DNA of 64,000 bases from Chitinophaga pinensis. Its GTDB lineage: Bacteria > Bacteroidota > Bacteroidia > Chitinophagales > Chitinophagaceae. Every line of letters begins with the position of its first letter. Within the stretch, counting starts at the first letter, position 1. Under the pieces are notes generated by a model. That model made no database searches. It was not told where the DNA came from and worked only from the letters and a program-made list of their open reading frames with translations. The stretch lies in contig LR632930.1 in the NCBI GenBank assembly GCA_902167325.1, positions 248,001 through 312,000 of the forward strand, given 5' to 3'. Shown in pieces: positions 16,226 through 25,615 of this stretch. Position numbers and translations under genes: made by a program.

Positions 16226-17425
16226 TTACATCGGTTGTCCGAACAAGGTGATTTCCGAGAAGCTCAGGTCACCTGTTCCCTGCCAGTTCTCCAGGCAGCG
16301 GATGCGGAGGTAACGCACAGCCGGGGCGGTCAGTGGAAAATCTGCCTGGTCGCCCAGCAGCCAGGCCGCTGCGTCAGCATCGTTGTATGTTTCATACGGC
16401 AATCCGGATGGCTTCTTCTGCTCGTAATCGATCAGCTTCGTCCAGCTGTCCCAACTACCATCGGGCTTCGGATCATTCGATCCCCATATCTCATACTTCT
16501 TCATCCCACGGTTGATGAACCTGTAATAATGGTTGATGCGGAACCTGCTCAGCTTGCTCTTCGCACCCATATCAAACGTGATCCAGGTAGGGTCAACAGT
16601 CAGCTGATCGGTAGATATGTTCAGCCAGTTGTTACCATTACCGTCGTAGGGTGATCCCCAGACAGACGACCATTTACCGTCGAAAGCAAAGGCTACTGCA
16701 ATGTTCCACTGGTCTACCAGTTTTGAATCGTTGGGCATGCGGTAATTGCGGAATTTCGATTTATCGAGTTGTGTCTCGAACAGCGGCGTAAGGTTAGCGA
16801 ACAAAGTGTCTGTACGGTTCCCCCAGCGGTCTTCGAGATACATGCCGAAGCGGGTTTCTTCATCCTTCAGTCCCCTGAAGTTCACCCTGCCGGCCTCTTC
16901 TCCGAGTGTGGCAGCGTTGATTTGTTTGATGCGGCCCAATGAATCAGGAGCGATGAGGATCGCCTGCAGCGATTGCTTGTCTGGGTTCAGGTAAGTAAGG
17001 CGAATACCTCCAAAGTCGCCCAGCAACTGCAGCGTTCTGAAAACTTTGAGGTAGGGAGGCAGTGTGGGTGTGAACTTCTTCACTACCGGTTCGGAACGAA
17101 CTTCTGCACCGTTCACAGAATAGAGGCGTACTTCATACTCACTTTCATCGCCCAGCCCTTCGATGCGTATCTGGTTGGTGTAAAAAGAGGAATTGAAAGT
17201 GCGTACCGTACCCTGGCGGGTTGTTACTTCAGCCGTTACGTAAGAAAGGTTCTGGCTTTTGGGTAACGCGTAGCTGATGCTTGCACCGCCCGGCTCCGGC
17301 CTGATCTGTACATTAGCGACCTGACCGGGAGGATTAGGATCGTTTGCCAGGGGAGTGAGCGGTTTCTCTTCCTTGCAGGAAAAAAGTAAAGCGCCCAGCG
17401 AAAGTATAATCGGGAATTTTTTCAT
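16226..17425 (-). CDS. Surface lipoprotein with DUF4959, DUF5126 and DUF5000-like domains
   Basis: A 399-residue lipoprotein with lipobox ALLFSC (Cys17). The N-terminal fibronectin-like part (PGQVANVQIRPEPGGASISYALP) is typical of DUF4959, followed by a DUF5126-like region. The C-terminal part resembles DUF5000, a discoidin (F5/8 type C)-like fold, with WITFDMGAKSKLSRFRINHYYRF and the terminal VRYLRIRCLENWQGTGDLSFSEITLFG. This three-domain arrangement is found beside SusD in Bacteroidota glycan loci, where it is thought to bind polysaccharide at the cell surface. It sits 27 bp after susD. Ligand unknown; the fold of the C-terminal domain suggests a carbohydrate-binding face. Confidence 0.82.
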   Translation of the reverse strand: MKKFPIILSLGALLFSCKEEKPLTPLANDPNPPGQVANVQIRPEPGGASISYALPKSQNLSYVTAEVTTRQGTVRTFNSSFYTNQIRIEGLGDESEYEVRLYSVNGAEVRSEPVVKKFTPTLPPYLKVFRTLQLLGDFGGIRLTYLNPDKQSLQAILIAPDSLGRIKQINAATLGEEAGRVNFRGLKDEETRFGMYLEDRWGNRTDTLFANLTPLFETQLDKSKFRNYRMPNDSKLVDQWNIAVAFAFDGKWSSVWGSPYDGNGNNWLNISTDQLTVDPTWITFDMGAKSKLSRFRINHYYRFINRGMKKYEIWGSNDPKPDGSWDSWTKLIDYEQKKPSGLPYETYNDADAAAWLLGDQADFPLTAPAVRYLRIRCLENWQGTGDLSFSEITLFGQPM

Positions 17426-17452
17426 GATGGATTGCTTTTGGCGTTTGGAAAT

Positions 17453-19378
17453 TTACCATCCGGGGTTTTGCAAAAGGTTAGTGTTGATGATGAGATTGCT
17501 CTGTTTAATCGGCCACAGATAATCTCTCGGCGCCACGAATCTTTGCATATACAATTGCTTCTTCCGGTAATAATCTGCAGCACTTTTCTGCACGATGTCC
17601 CATCCTTCAACCGGCTGATTGAAGTATTCCACGGCTTTCTTCCAGCGGCGGAGGTCCCAAAGCCGCTGACCTTCGAACGACAGCTCGATGAGCCTTTCCT
17701 GGCGGATGATTTCCCGCAGCCCTTCTTTGGTCGTGAATTTGGCAGGCTGGTTCGAGAAGTTAGACCACGACTCCACTACGCCTTTAAGGCCCGCTCTTTC
17801 GCGTACTTTGTCCAGATACTCGATGGCACGCGTACCGTTGCCGGCTTCGTTGAGCGCTTCTGCGTACATGAGGTACAGATCAGCAAGGCGCATTTCGGGC
17901 CAGGGCCATTTTTCGGTAGTTACACCCTGATCGGTCTGGTTGAATTTATAGTTGATGATCTTCTTCGGGAAATACCCCGTCACACAATAAAACTCTTCGC
18001 TGGTTTTGCCCTGCGTTTGCCCGAACTTGGCCTGTATGTTGGAAGCCAGGTCATCAGACTTGTTGCCTTCCAGGAAAAAGCGGGAGCCATCGAAAGCGAG
18101 GCTGGCATAGAAACGTTCTTCACGGTCGTAGTGCATACTTACCGTTGTATAACCTTCCTGGATGTGCAAGCGTTCGTCATGCGTAGCTACGCGAAGGTTG
18201 TAACGGCCCTGGTAATCCCATGTCTTGTCTTCCGAAATAGGAACCCCGTTCTTTGTATAGAAGCTTTCCGCCATTTTGATCGTGGGCGACATGTAAGCAC
18301 CTGCATAATTGTTCCTGCTGGACATGAGGTACTTCGGTGCGCAGTGCGTCTGTAGCGTACCTGTCTGTTCTGCACGACCGGTCAGCACCCAGATGGCTTC
18401 CGGATTTTCGCGTGTGTTGAGTGCGCCGGAAGTACTCAGTTGCACACGGGTACCATTGGTAATGGTCACGAACGGCGAGCTGAATCCGAACAACTGAATA
18501 CCCGCACCAGCGCATTCCGCCACCGCTTCCTCTGCAGCTTTGGCGGCAAGGGTCCAGCGGTTGGCATCGTAAGTGGGGTTAATGAGGGGACTGCCCTTTT
18601 TATCTTTGAAACCGGCAAAATCCGCGTTACCATTGAACAGCGGGCTGGCCCATGCCAGGAGGATGCGTGCTTTCAGCATCATGGCCGCCGGCTTCGTGAT
18701 GCGGCCCAGCTCTTCGGCCCTGTCCTTCACAACAGGCGGCAGCATGGGGATCACTTTATCGAGTTCATTGATGAGGTATTGCGCCACCTGATCTACCGGT
18801 TGGCGGAACACTTTTACTTCTTCCGGCGATGCACTCACGGGGATGTTCACATCCACAATGGGGATTGGCCCATAGAGCTTCATCAGGTAGAAGTGATAGA
18901 ACACTTTCAGGAAGGTGACCTCAGCGATCCAGCGTTTCTGGTCTTCAGGACTGAGGTAAGGTATGCGGCGGGTGGTGCCATTCTCATACATGTTCTCAAG
19001 GAAGATGTTACACTCACGGATGGCCACCCAATAGCTCATTCCATGATTACCGCCATCCCAGAAATTCACCCAGGGATCGCCGGCGTTCTGTTCACCAAGG
19101 GCAATTTTCCAGGGAGACTGATAAGAATAGTGGTTATAGCGGTAGGTCCACATATCGTCTGCCCCGAAAAACTGAATATTGCTCACAGGATCTACAGATG
19201 GCAGGAAGGAGTAGCATGCGCGGAGATATTTTTCCGCTTCCGTTTTATTCGAAAAAGCGTCGTCGAGTGTAGGTACGTTATCGGGCACCACGTCCAGGAA
19301 TCCCTTCTCGCAAGAGGCCGTTCCCAGGGCGGTTGCCAGAACTGCGCCGTATAGAATGAATCTGAAATTTCGTTTCAT
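17453..19378 (-). CDS. SusD/RagB-family nutrient-binding outer membrane lipoprotein
   Basis: A 641-residue lipoprotein with signal MKRNFRFILYGAVLATALGTASC (Cys23). GFLDVVPDNVPTLDDAF and the RACYSFLP helix are the SusD N-terminal hallmark. The C-terminal RagB part has EMRLADLYLMYAEALNEAGN, YLDKVRERAGLKGV, REIIRQERLIELSFEGQRLWDLRRW and a final NPGW. The SusD lid sits on the SusC barrel and captures glycan oligomers at the cell surface. It is slightly longer than the average SusD, as in loci for complex glycans. It follows susC by 26 bp. The ligand cannot be read from sequence. Confidence 0.95.
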   Translation of the reverse strand: MKRNFRFILYGAVLATALGTASCEKGFLDVVPDNVPTLDDAFSNKTEAEKYLRACYSFLPSVDPVSNIQFFGADDMWTYRYNHYSYQSPWKIALGEQNAGDPWVNFWDGGNHGMSYWVAIRECNIFLENMYENGTTRRIPYLSPEDQKRWIAEVTFLKVFYHFYLMKLYGPIPIVDVNIPVSASPEEVKVFRQPVDQVAQYLINELDKVIPMLPPVVKDRAEELGRITKPAAMMLKARILLAWASPLFNGNADFAGFKDKKGSPLINPTYDANRWTLAAKAAEEAVAECAGAGIQLFGFSSPFVTITNGTRVQLSTSGALNTRENPEAIWVLTGRAEQTGTLQTHCAPKYLMSSRNNYAGAYMSPTIKMAESFYTKNGVPISEDKTWDYQGRYNLRVATHDERLHIQEGYTTVSMHYDREERFYASLAFDGSRFFLEGNKSDDLASNIQAKFGQTQGKTSEEFYCVTGYFPKKIINYKFNQTDQGVTTEKWPWPEMRLADLYLMYAEALNEAGNGTRAIEYLDKVRERAGLKGVVESWSNFSNQPAKFTTKEGLREIIRQERLIELSFEGQRLWDLRRWKKAVEYFNQPVEGWDIVQKSAADYYRKKQLYMQRFVAPRDYLWPIKQSNLIINTNLLQNPGW

Positions 19379-19404
19379 GATGATTGCGTTCTTGTGTCAG
19401 GAAA

Positions 19405-22400
19405 TTAGAAACCGATGTTAATACCGGCGTTGATCACCCGCTGCACGGGATAGTTGAAGGCATTGTTATATCCGCTCGTCTGAACACCGCCCATCTCGGG
19501 ATCCCACAGCTTAAAGGTGCTGAAAGTAAGCAGGTTGAGTCCGTTCACGTAAAAGCGGAGCGCGTTGAGATGCATCCTTCTGAGATAGCGGTCTGGCAAT
19601 TCGTAGCCCAGCTCCACCGTTTTGAGGCGAAGGAAGCTGCCATTGCGTAACCACCAGGAAGACATCACCGTATTGTTAGGCCAGCCAACAGAACGAATGC
19701 GGGGCCAGAAGGCATATGGGTCCTGGTTAGACTCCGACCAGTGGTCGTCTGCGATCACCTTCAGCAAACCGCGCTGTGTATTTTCCTGCTGTATGAATGG
19801 AGCGATACCGCCGGCGTCGATGAAAGTAGACGAGCGTGCCGAACCCTGGAAGAAGGTGCTGATGTCAAAAGCTTTGTATTTAAAGGTAAAGCCGAATCCG
19901 TAGTTGATTTCCGGGCGAACGGGATGCCCGAGGGGCACCAAGTCACGTTCGTTAACTTCCCCATCGCCATTGATGTCCACATACTTGATATCGCCACCAG
20001 TAAGCCCGGCGATGCCAAACTGCCGCGGGGAATTGGCCACATCATGCTCGTCCGTAAACAGGCGCTCAGCAACATATCCCCATCTCACCTGGTCTGAATG
20101 CCCCTCACGGCGCAGGTGCTGCAGGTCTTTTCCGTATTCCGGCTCCTCGTTTTCAATAATCTTCGTTGTTGCGTAAGTGAAAGTACCCCGCACGTTGAGC
20201 CAGGAATGCTGGCTGAAATTGCGCTTGTATTCCAGCGTCATGTCTATCCCCTTTCCTTCGCCGATGCCCACATTGGCCTGCTGTATGGATCGTAATCCCA
20301 TTGTGCTGGGGATGTTGGCACGAGAGAGGAGAATATCCGTACGGCGCTCTTTGAAGATATCTGCCTGCAGATTGAAGTTCTTAAACATCTCCAGCTCCAC
20401 TCCGATATTCGCTTTGTAAGCGCGCTCCCAGGTAATGAACGGGTTGGGATAACGGTAGATGATGGTACCACCGCCACCGTAACTCCACTTGTCACCGAAC
20501 ATGTACCCCGGCCCGCCGCCGAGCGACAGGTTGGGCAGGTAGAAAAAGCGGTCCCAATCAGCACCGATCTGGTCGTTACCGACTACACCGTAGGTTCCAC
20601 GGAACTTCAGCCGGCTTACCACATTCAAAAATGGCTCGAACCATTTCTCTTCGCTCACATTCCAGCCACCACCCACAGAGGGGAAGAATCCGAAACGGTT
20701 CCTTTTGTCGAAACGCTCGGAGCCGTTGTAACCGAAGTTGAATTCCATGAGGTACCGGGAGTCGTAGTCATAAGTAAAACGTCCTGAAATCCCCTGGTTG
20801 CGGCGCGGGAGTGAAAGTGCCAGAGAGCCGGCGTTGGCGTCGGACTTGTTGGTCAGCAGGGTAATGAGCATTGCCCCTACGTTATGTTTCTCACCGATCG
20901 TCCGGTTGTAATTCAGTGCAGCTTCCATGTAGGTGTACATGCTCGCGGTCTTATCTCCACCCTGGAAATCGAGATAATTGGTGCCCCCGCCGGGATTGAG
21001 AGGCTCCAGGCCGCGAACACCTTCCTCAGGGTCCACCGTTACCGAATAATAGAACGGGTAAAACCGGCGGTTCAATGAAAACTCGGAGTAGCGTGAAGTA
21101 TATGCCATAACGCGGGCACTGAGGCCAGGCAGGAAGAAGCCGAAGTCCTGCTTCAGCTCCAGCTGTGCGATGAGCGTGGAGTTATTGTTCTGTGTGAAAC
21201 CAGACACTGCATCGGCGAATGGGTTCATCATCAGGTTGCTGTTGGGCATGCGGGCGCTGCCGAATAATGGGTTCCGTTCGTCAGGCGCGAAGGATGCCGG
21301 GAAATAGGCCGGAAAAGCCACCGGGTTGGCACGCGTTACATTCGTGAGTAGCGCGTTGGAACCTCCCTGCGGACCACGGTAGTCATAGAAACGGCCTGTT
21401 GTCCGGATGATGGCTTCCGTTGTCTTGGTGAGCTTCACGTTTATGTTCGATCGGATCTCGTAGTTGCGCGCCTTGATGTTGCTGTTAAACTTATTGTCGT
21501 CTATCGTACGGAGCAGCCCGTTATCGATATTGTAAGTGCCTGAAACATAATACTGCGCCCTTTCCACACCACCGCTGACATTGAAGTTATATCGCTGGTT
21601 GTTGGTACTGCTCTTCAGGAGCAGCCCCATCCAGTCATTGTCGGGATATACGTATTTGTTGTCTTTATTGACACGGTGGCGGATGTCATCTTCCGTATAG
21701 GGACGGTTCATTGCGCCGGAATTGATCGCCGCTTCGTTGGCGAGCCGCATATAGGTGATATTATCCGCCAGTTTCATGCGCTGCGTGTTCCTTGAATTGG
21801 AGTTCTCACCGCGAACGTTGAAGCGCGTGCCGCCGATATTGCCTGATTTAGTGGCCACCAGGATCACACCATTGGCACCACGGGCACCGTAGAGCGAGGA
21901 AGCAGTAGCATCTTTAAGAATGGAGAATCCGGAAATATCGTCTGGCTGAATACGTGCCAGATCGCTGGGCGAGCTTTCGCGGCCATCAATGAGGATCAGG
22001 GGATTTACTTTACCGCTGCCGAAAGTGGTTACGCCACGGATGAAAAAATCTGCATTATCCTTGCCAGGCTCGCCGGAAGTCTGCATGGCGATTACGCCTG
22101 CAAGACGGCCCGCCAGCATGGTGGTAAGGTTACTGGTAGGGCCTTTCAGTTCTTTAGGATTAATGGTGGTTACCGAGCCTACCATCGTGGTTTTCTTTTG
22201 CGTACCGAAAGCCACGATCGCTACTTCACCCAGCATTTTGTCGGAGCTTTTCAATTGCACTTCAACGGAGCCGGAAGATGAAACTGCCTGTTCGTGTTTT
22301 ATATATCCCATGAAAGAGAACACAAGCGTGGCGGGACTGGTGAGTTTGATAGTGAACTCTCCGGAGCCGTTTGTTTGTACTCCTTTGAGCGGATCAGTTT

Positions 22401-22677
22401 TGAGGGTGATGGACACACCCGGGAGAGGCATCCCTGTGGTATCAGTTACACGCCCTTTGATAACGATACCGGTATCGCGCAGCGTGTGAGAAATGGCGGG
22501 ATATGCGTATGCATGGATACTGGATTTCGCATGCTCCGGGTAGCTTTCCTCCGGAATGGCCGCGATAGCGGCACCTCCGGCAAAGAGCAGACCCAACGTC
22601 AATTTCACGCGCAGGGCAGCCCGGTAGGGCATACCTTCGGCAATAAAGCCGGAATTGACCTTTTGTGGAAATAACAT
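19405..22677 (-). CDS. SusC/RagA-family TonB-linked outer membrane transporter
   Basis: A 1090-residue TonB-dependent transporter. The start is ATG 22677; 30 further in-frame codons upstream fall within a structured leader and are not protein-like. It has a signal region with hydrophobic core VKLTLGLLFAGGAAIAA, then a carboxypeptidase-regulatory-like domain (VIKGRVTDTTGMPLPGVSITLK, SFMGY), a plug with the SusC signature (VAFGTQKK, GRLAGV, FFIRGVTTFG, PLILIDGRE, ILKDATASSLYGARGANGVILVATKSG) and a 22-strand barrel ending INAGINIGF. There is no N-terminal STN domain, so anti-sigma signalling is not expected. It pairs with the SusD 26 bp downstream. The 496-bp leader upstream contains a nested stem-loop. 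Confidence 0.96.
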   Translation of the reverse strand: MLFPQKVNSGFIAEGMPYRAALRVKLTLGLLFAGGAAIAAIPEESYPEHAKSSIHAYAYPAISHTLRDTGIVIKGRVTDTTGMPLPGVSITLKTDPLKGVQTNGSGEFTIKLTSPATLVFSFMGYIKHEQAVSSSGSVEVQLKSSDKMLGEVAIVAFGTQKKTTMVGSVTTINPKELKGPTSNLTTMLAGRLAGVIAMQTSGEPGKDNADFFIRGVTTFGSGKVNPLILIDGRESSPSDLARIQPDDISGFSILKDATASSLYGARGANGVILVATKSGNIGGTRFNVRGENSNSRNTQRMKLADNITYMRLANEAAINSGAMNRPYTEDDIRHRVNKDNKYVYPDNDWMGLLLKSSTNNQRYNFNVSGGVERAQYYVSGTYNIDNGLLRTIDDNKFNSNIKARNYEIRSNINVKLTKTTEAIIRTTGRFYDYRGPQGGSNALLTNVTRANPVAFPAYFPASFAPDERNPLFGSARMPNSNLMMNPFADAVSGFTQNNNSTLIAQLELKQDFGFFLPGLSARVMAYTSRYSEFSLNRRFYPFYYSVTVDPEEGVRGLEPLNPGGGTNYLDFQGGDKTASMYTYMEAALNYNRTIGEKHNVGAMLITLLTNKSDANAGSLALSLPRRNQGISGRFTYDYDSRYLMEFNFGYNGSERFDKRNRFGFFPSVGGGWNVSEEKWFEPFLNVVSRLKFRGTYGVVGNDQIGADWDRFFYLPNLSLGGGPGYMFGDKWSYGGGGTIIYRYPNPFITWERAYKANIGVELEMFKNFNLQADIFKERRTDILLSRANIPSTMGLRSIQQANVGIGEGKGIDMTLEYKRNFSQHSWLNVRGTFTYATTKIIENEEPEYGKDLQHLRREGHSDQVRWGYVAERLFTDEHDVANSPRQFGIAGLTGGDIKYVDINGDGEVNERDLVPLGHPVRPEINYGFGFTFKYKAFDISTFFQGSARSSTFIDAGGIAPFIQQENTQRGLLKVIADDHWSESNQDPYAFWPRIRSVGWPNNTVMSSWWLRNGSFLRLKTVELGYELPDRYLRRMHLNALRFYVNGLNLLTFSTFKLWDPEMGGVQTSGYNNAFNYPVQRVINAGINIGF

Positions 22678-23173
22678 AGCGTAGGTTGTTGCGTGTTTAA
22701 GTGATTTAATACATCGGTACGAGGGCCTGTTACCGCAATACAATCCCTGTGCGCGAAGCGGGCGCACCAGGTTGGTTATCGGTAACAGAAATGTGAAATA
22801 GCGGTTACTGCATGATCATTGCGTAGTTTTCTTTTTGGCTGACTGTATGCTGATTTTTTCCGGGAAGACAATAAACCACCCCGCCTGTGCCGTCGCACAA
22901 ACGAACGCTCATTATCTGTTCCTGCTAAACTTACTTTTGAAATAGCCGGGAAGCGCTGTTTAGCCTTCCCCCATCCGTCTCTTGCACCGGAAACCAACGA
23001 TCATTCTCACTTGTGTCATATCCGTATGTGCGCTTTCCTGTAACGTGGTATTAATATTAATTTTTCTCGTGTAGGCTAAAGATATAAAATTATTTTAAAA
23101 ATACTAAGTCCTTAAGGAATATTTTATGCTAATTATTATCAAGAGGTTAGAGGTTTTTAATTTATTTTATCAA
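22678..23173. other. Long leader region upstream of susC
   Basis: The 496 bp between the MFS stop and susC are unusually long for this otherwise tight operon. They contain the nested stem-loop at 22727-22788 and an exact 12-bp palindrome ATTAATATTAAT at 23050-23061, and they are AT-rich at 23041-23173. TAAGTTTA on the minus strand (22926-22933) is a one-mismatch -7 box. A separate susC promoter is likely. I see no gene. Confidence 0.6.
22727..22788 (-). ncRNA. Nested stem-loop in the susC 5' leader (candidate cis-regulatory RNA)
   Basis: On the susC strand, CTGTTACCG (22788-22780) pairs perfectly with CGGTAACAG (22735-22727). Inside, CCTGGTGCGC pairs with GCGCACAGG with one bulged base around a 7-nt loop, separated from the outer stem by an internal loop of about 9-10 nt per side. 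It ends about 50 nt before the susC ATG and has no T-run, so it is not a terminator. I do not recognise a known riboswitch. Confidence 0.45.
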
Positions 23174-24415
23174 CTAAACCGATTTTGCAATACGGGAGCG
23201 TGATCTAAAACCGTTCAGTCCATAGAAGACGATGTACGCATAGCATAAAACCGGGATGATGAAGGCGGTAGCCCAGGAGGCACTGTCGATCAGCCAGCCC
23301 TGCAGCACTACGATTACTGCCCCTCCTGAAATAGCGGCGGATAATATCCCGGACGCCTGCGTCATATGCTTGCCCAATCCATTTACAGAAAGTGAAAAGA
23401 TAATGGCGAACATCACGGAGTTGCACAATCCAACGCTGATAAGTGACCAAACTGCGAGCGTGCCGCTGCTGAAGATGGAAATGAGGATGAGGGCGATAGC
23501 GGCCATTCCGTTCAGCGCCAGGAGCTTCTGTGGCTGTACAAAACGAAGGATACCTACCCCGGCGAGCCTTCCTGCCAGCATAGCGCCCCAGTAAAAGGAT
23601 ACATAGCGGTTAGCTTCCTGTTCTGTAATGGCCAGCGTATCTGCGATGTAATTAGTAAGGAAAGATCCCACTGCTACTTCGGCCCCTACGTAGAAAAAGA
23701 TAGCCAGTGCACCCAGCTTCAGGTTACGGAAGCTTAAAGCGCTGCCGCCACCTGCAGATGATTCTTCTATGGCGGGCTTCACTTCCGGCAGCTTCATCTT
23801 CCACAGGATAAGGCTGATTACTACCAGTACAAGTGCAATACCTGCGTAAGGGTATTTAACTGCCGAAGAACCACCAGCGGTCATGTTTGGCAGTATTACC
23901 GCAGCACCGAACAACGGCGCTACGATCGTACCTATGGAGCCAACACTCTGGATGAGGTTCATGCGTGAAGAAGCCGTTTCCGGCCGGCCCAGCACAACGA
24001 TATACGGATTGGCAGATACCTGCATGAATACGATGCCCACGGCTACCACGAAGAGTGCACCAAGGAAAAGATAATAAGCATGCAGCAAAGCAGCAGGGTA
24101 AAACAACAAAGCACCGGCAGCCGCAACGAGGAACCCGATAACCATGCCTTTGCGATAACCGATCCGTCCAATAATGCGCCCTGCCGGAATTGAGAAAATG
24201 CCATATACAGCGAAAAAGTAAAACTGCACCAGCGAAGATTCCGTGTAGCTCAGCGTGAACCCTTCCTTAAAATACGGTATAAGGGTATCGTTCAGGCAGG
24301 TGATGAAACCCAGCATGAAATACAGCACCGCGAGGGAAAGCAGTGCAGGCAGATAACTTTTTCCGGCCGGGATTTCGTTACGGACAGACATCTCAGGCAT
24401 CAATACATTGGCCAT
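23174..24415 (-). CDS. Sugar:proton symporter, FucP/GlcP-type MFS
   Basis: A 413-residue inner-membrane protein with 12 predicted helices. The N-terminal FMLGFITCLNDTLIPYF and the SANPYIVVLGRPETASSRMNLIQSVGSIGTIVAP loop are characteristic of the fucose/glucose-galactose (FGHS) symporter family. It should carry a monosaccharide or small oligosaccharide released in the periplasm into the cytoplasm, driven by protons. It follows the AGE-family epimerase by 9 bp and precedes susC by a long leader. Together these suggest import of a sugar that the epimerase then converts. The exact sugar cannot be decided from sequence. Confidence 0.9.
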   Translation of the reverse strand: MANVLMPEMSVRNEIPAGKSYLPALLSLAVLYFMLGFITCLNDTLIPYFKEGFTLSYTESSLVQFYFFAVYGIFSIPAGRIIGRIGYRKGMVIGFLVAAAGALLFYPAALLHAYYLFLGALFVVAVGIVFMQVSANPYIVVLGRPETASSRMNLIQSVGSIGTIVAPLFGAAVILPNMTAGGSSAVKYPYAGIALVLVVISLILWKMKLPEVKPAIEESSAGGGSALSFRNLKLGALAIFFYVGAEVAVGSFLTNYIADTLAITEQEANRYVSFYWGAMLAGRLAGVGILRFVQPQKLLALNGMAAIALILISIFSSGTLAVWSLISVGLCNSVMFAIIFSLSVNGLGKHMTQASGILSAAISGGAVIVVLQGWLIDSASWATAFIIPVLCYAYIVFYGLNGFRSRSRIAKSV

Positions 24416-24424
24416 ATTCTTCGT

Positions 24425-25615
24425 TTAAGGTTGTACGGTTACAGTTTGCGAAACGGCGATTTCTTCCAGTGTTTTCCAGCTGAGGAACAAAGACCGCGGA
24501 ACATGAAAACATCCTTTCCATTTACCGCCTTTCAGTGGCAACAACACCTCTCCCCTGCGGTTAAGATAACCAAACCATTCCCCGAATTCCGGATCGTGAA
24601 AATGCTTCCAGGTATACTCATGCAGGCGCTTAAACCAGGTGAGGCAGCGTGCATCGCCCGTATAGTGGTAGCCTTTCAGCATAGCCACAATGGCTTCAAG
24701 ATGCACCCACCAGAGCTTTTGATCCCATTCCAGTTGTTGCGGAGGCCGCCCTTTCGCGTCCATAAAATAGAAAATCCCGCCGAATTCTTTATCCCATCCA
24801 AAATCAAGCATGTTCAATGCAATGTCTGTACACCTGCGCATAAGCGCTTCATCTTTCAGCCGGTCTGCAATATCCATGAGGAACCACATGGATTCCAGAC
24901 TGTGCCCTGGCGATACAAGGCGCCCGTCGAATGAGTCAGACAACCGCCCGTCTGGCGTTACATTTTCCATAATTAGCCCTGTAGCCGGATCATAGAAATC
25001 TTCCATCACCGAACGCACACATTCACGAATGGTGCTATCCACCGTTTCTGCAGGAAGTACATGCTCCACTTCCAGCACAAGATTAGAGAGGATCATGGGC
25101 AGCGACAACCCCTTCAGTGGGCGCGTACCGGGTACGGCTTTGGAATAATTACCCTTAGGCTTATTGAACCTCGTTAGGATGTTCTGAAAAGTGTCCAGCG
25201 CCAGCTGATTATACTCCGCACTGCCCGTGGCTTTACCCAATTGCGCAAAGGCCATGGCGGCAAAGCAGTCAGAAAAAATATTATATGCCTGTATGAGCGG
25301 GCGCCCTTCGCGGGTAAGACTGAAATACCATTGTTTATTGGCATCCCGGCCATGGCGTAGCAGAAAGTCGGCCCCGTGTTCAGCAGTGCGCAACCATTCT
25401 TCCCGCATGCCGAGGCGGTTGCAGAGCATGGAAAACGTCCATACCTGGCGGCCCTGGAGCCAGATGAATTTATCGGTATCAAATACTTTCCCGTCCCGGT
25501 CAAGGCAGGTGTAAAATCCGCCAGACTCTTCGTCTATGGAGTGCTTCAGCCAGAAAGGGATCACATCATTCAGCAGGTTATTTCGGTATTGTCCTGCGTA
25601 TTGTATCAGGTTCAT
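24425..25615 (-). CDS. AGE-family sugar 2-epimerase/isomerase
   Basis: A 396-residue (alpha/alpha)6-barrel enzyme of the N-acylglucosamine 2-epimerase family, cytoplasmic. Visible active-site motifs are QGRQVWTFS (Arg near 56), SPGHSLESMWF (His near 246), WWVHLEAIVAMLKGY (His near 316) and KGCFHVPRSLF near the C-terminus. The family includes GlcNAc/ManNAc 2-epimerase, cellobiose and mannobiose 2-epimerases and aldose-ketose isomerases, and I cannot choose between them with confidence. It is the first gene of the leftward glycan operon, divergent from the ROK regulator. No N-acetylneuraminate lyase, sialidase or GlcNAc-6-P gene is nearby, which weakens a sialic acid role. Confidence 0.87.
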   Translation of the reverse strand: MNLIQYAGQYRNNLLNDVIPFWLKHSIDEESGGFYTCLDRDGKVFDTDKFIWLQGRQVWTFSMLCNRLGMREEWLRTAEHGADFLLRHGRDANKQWYFSLTREGRPLIQAYNIFSDCFAAMAFAQLGKATGSAEYNQLALDTFQNILTRFNKPKGNYSKAVPGTRPLKGLSLPMILSNLVLEVEHVLPAETVDSTIRECVRSVMEDFYDPATGLIMENVTPDGRLSDSFDGRLVSPGHSLESMWFLMDIADRLKDEALMRRCTDIALNMLDFGWDKEFGGIFYFMDAKGRPPQQLEWDQKLWWVHLEAIVAMLKGYHYTGDARCLTWFKRLHEYTWKHFHDPEFGEWFGYLNRRGEVLLPLKGGKWKGCFHVPRSLFLSWKTLEEIAVSQTVTVQP

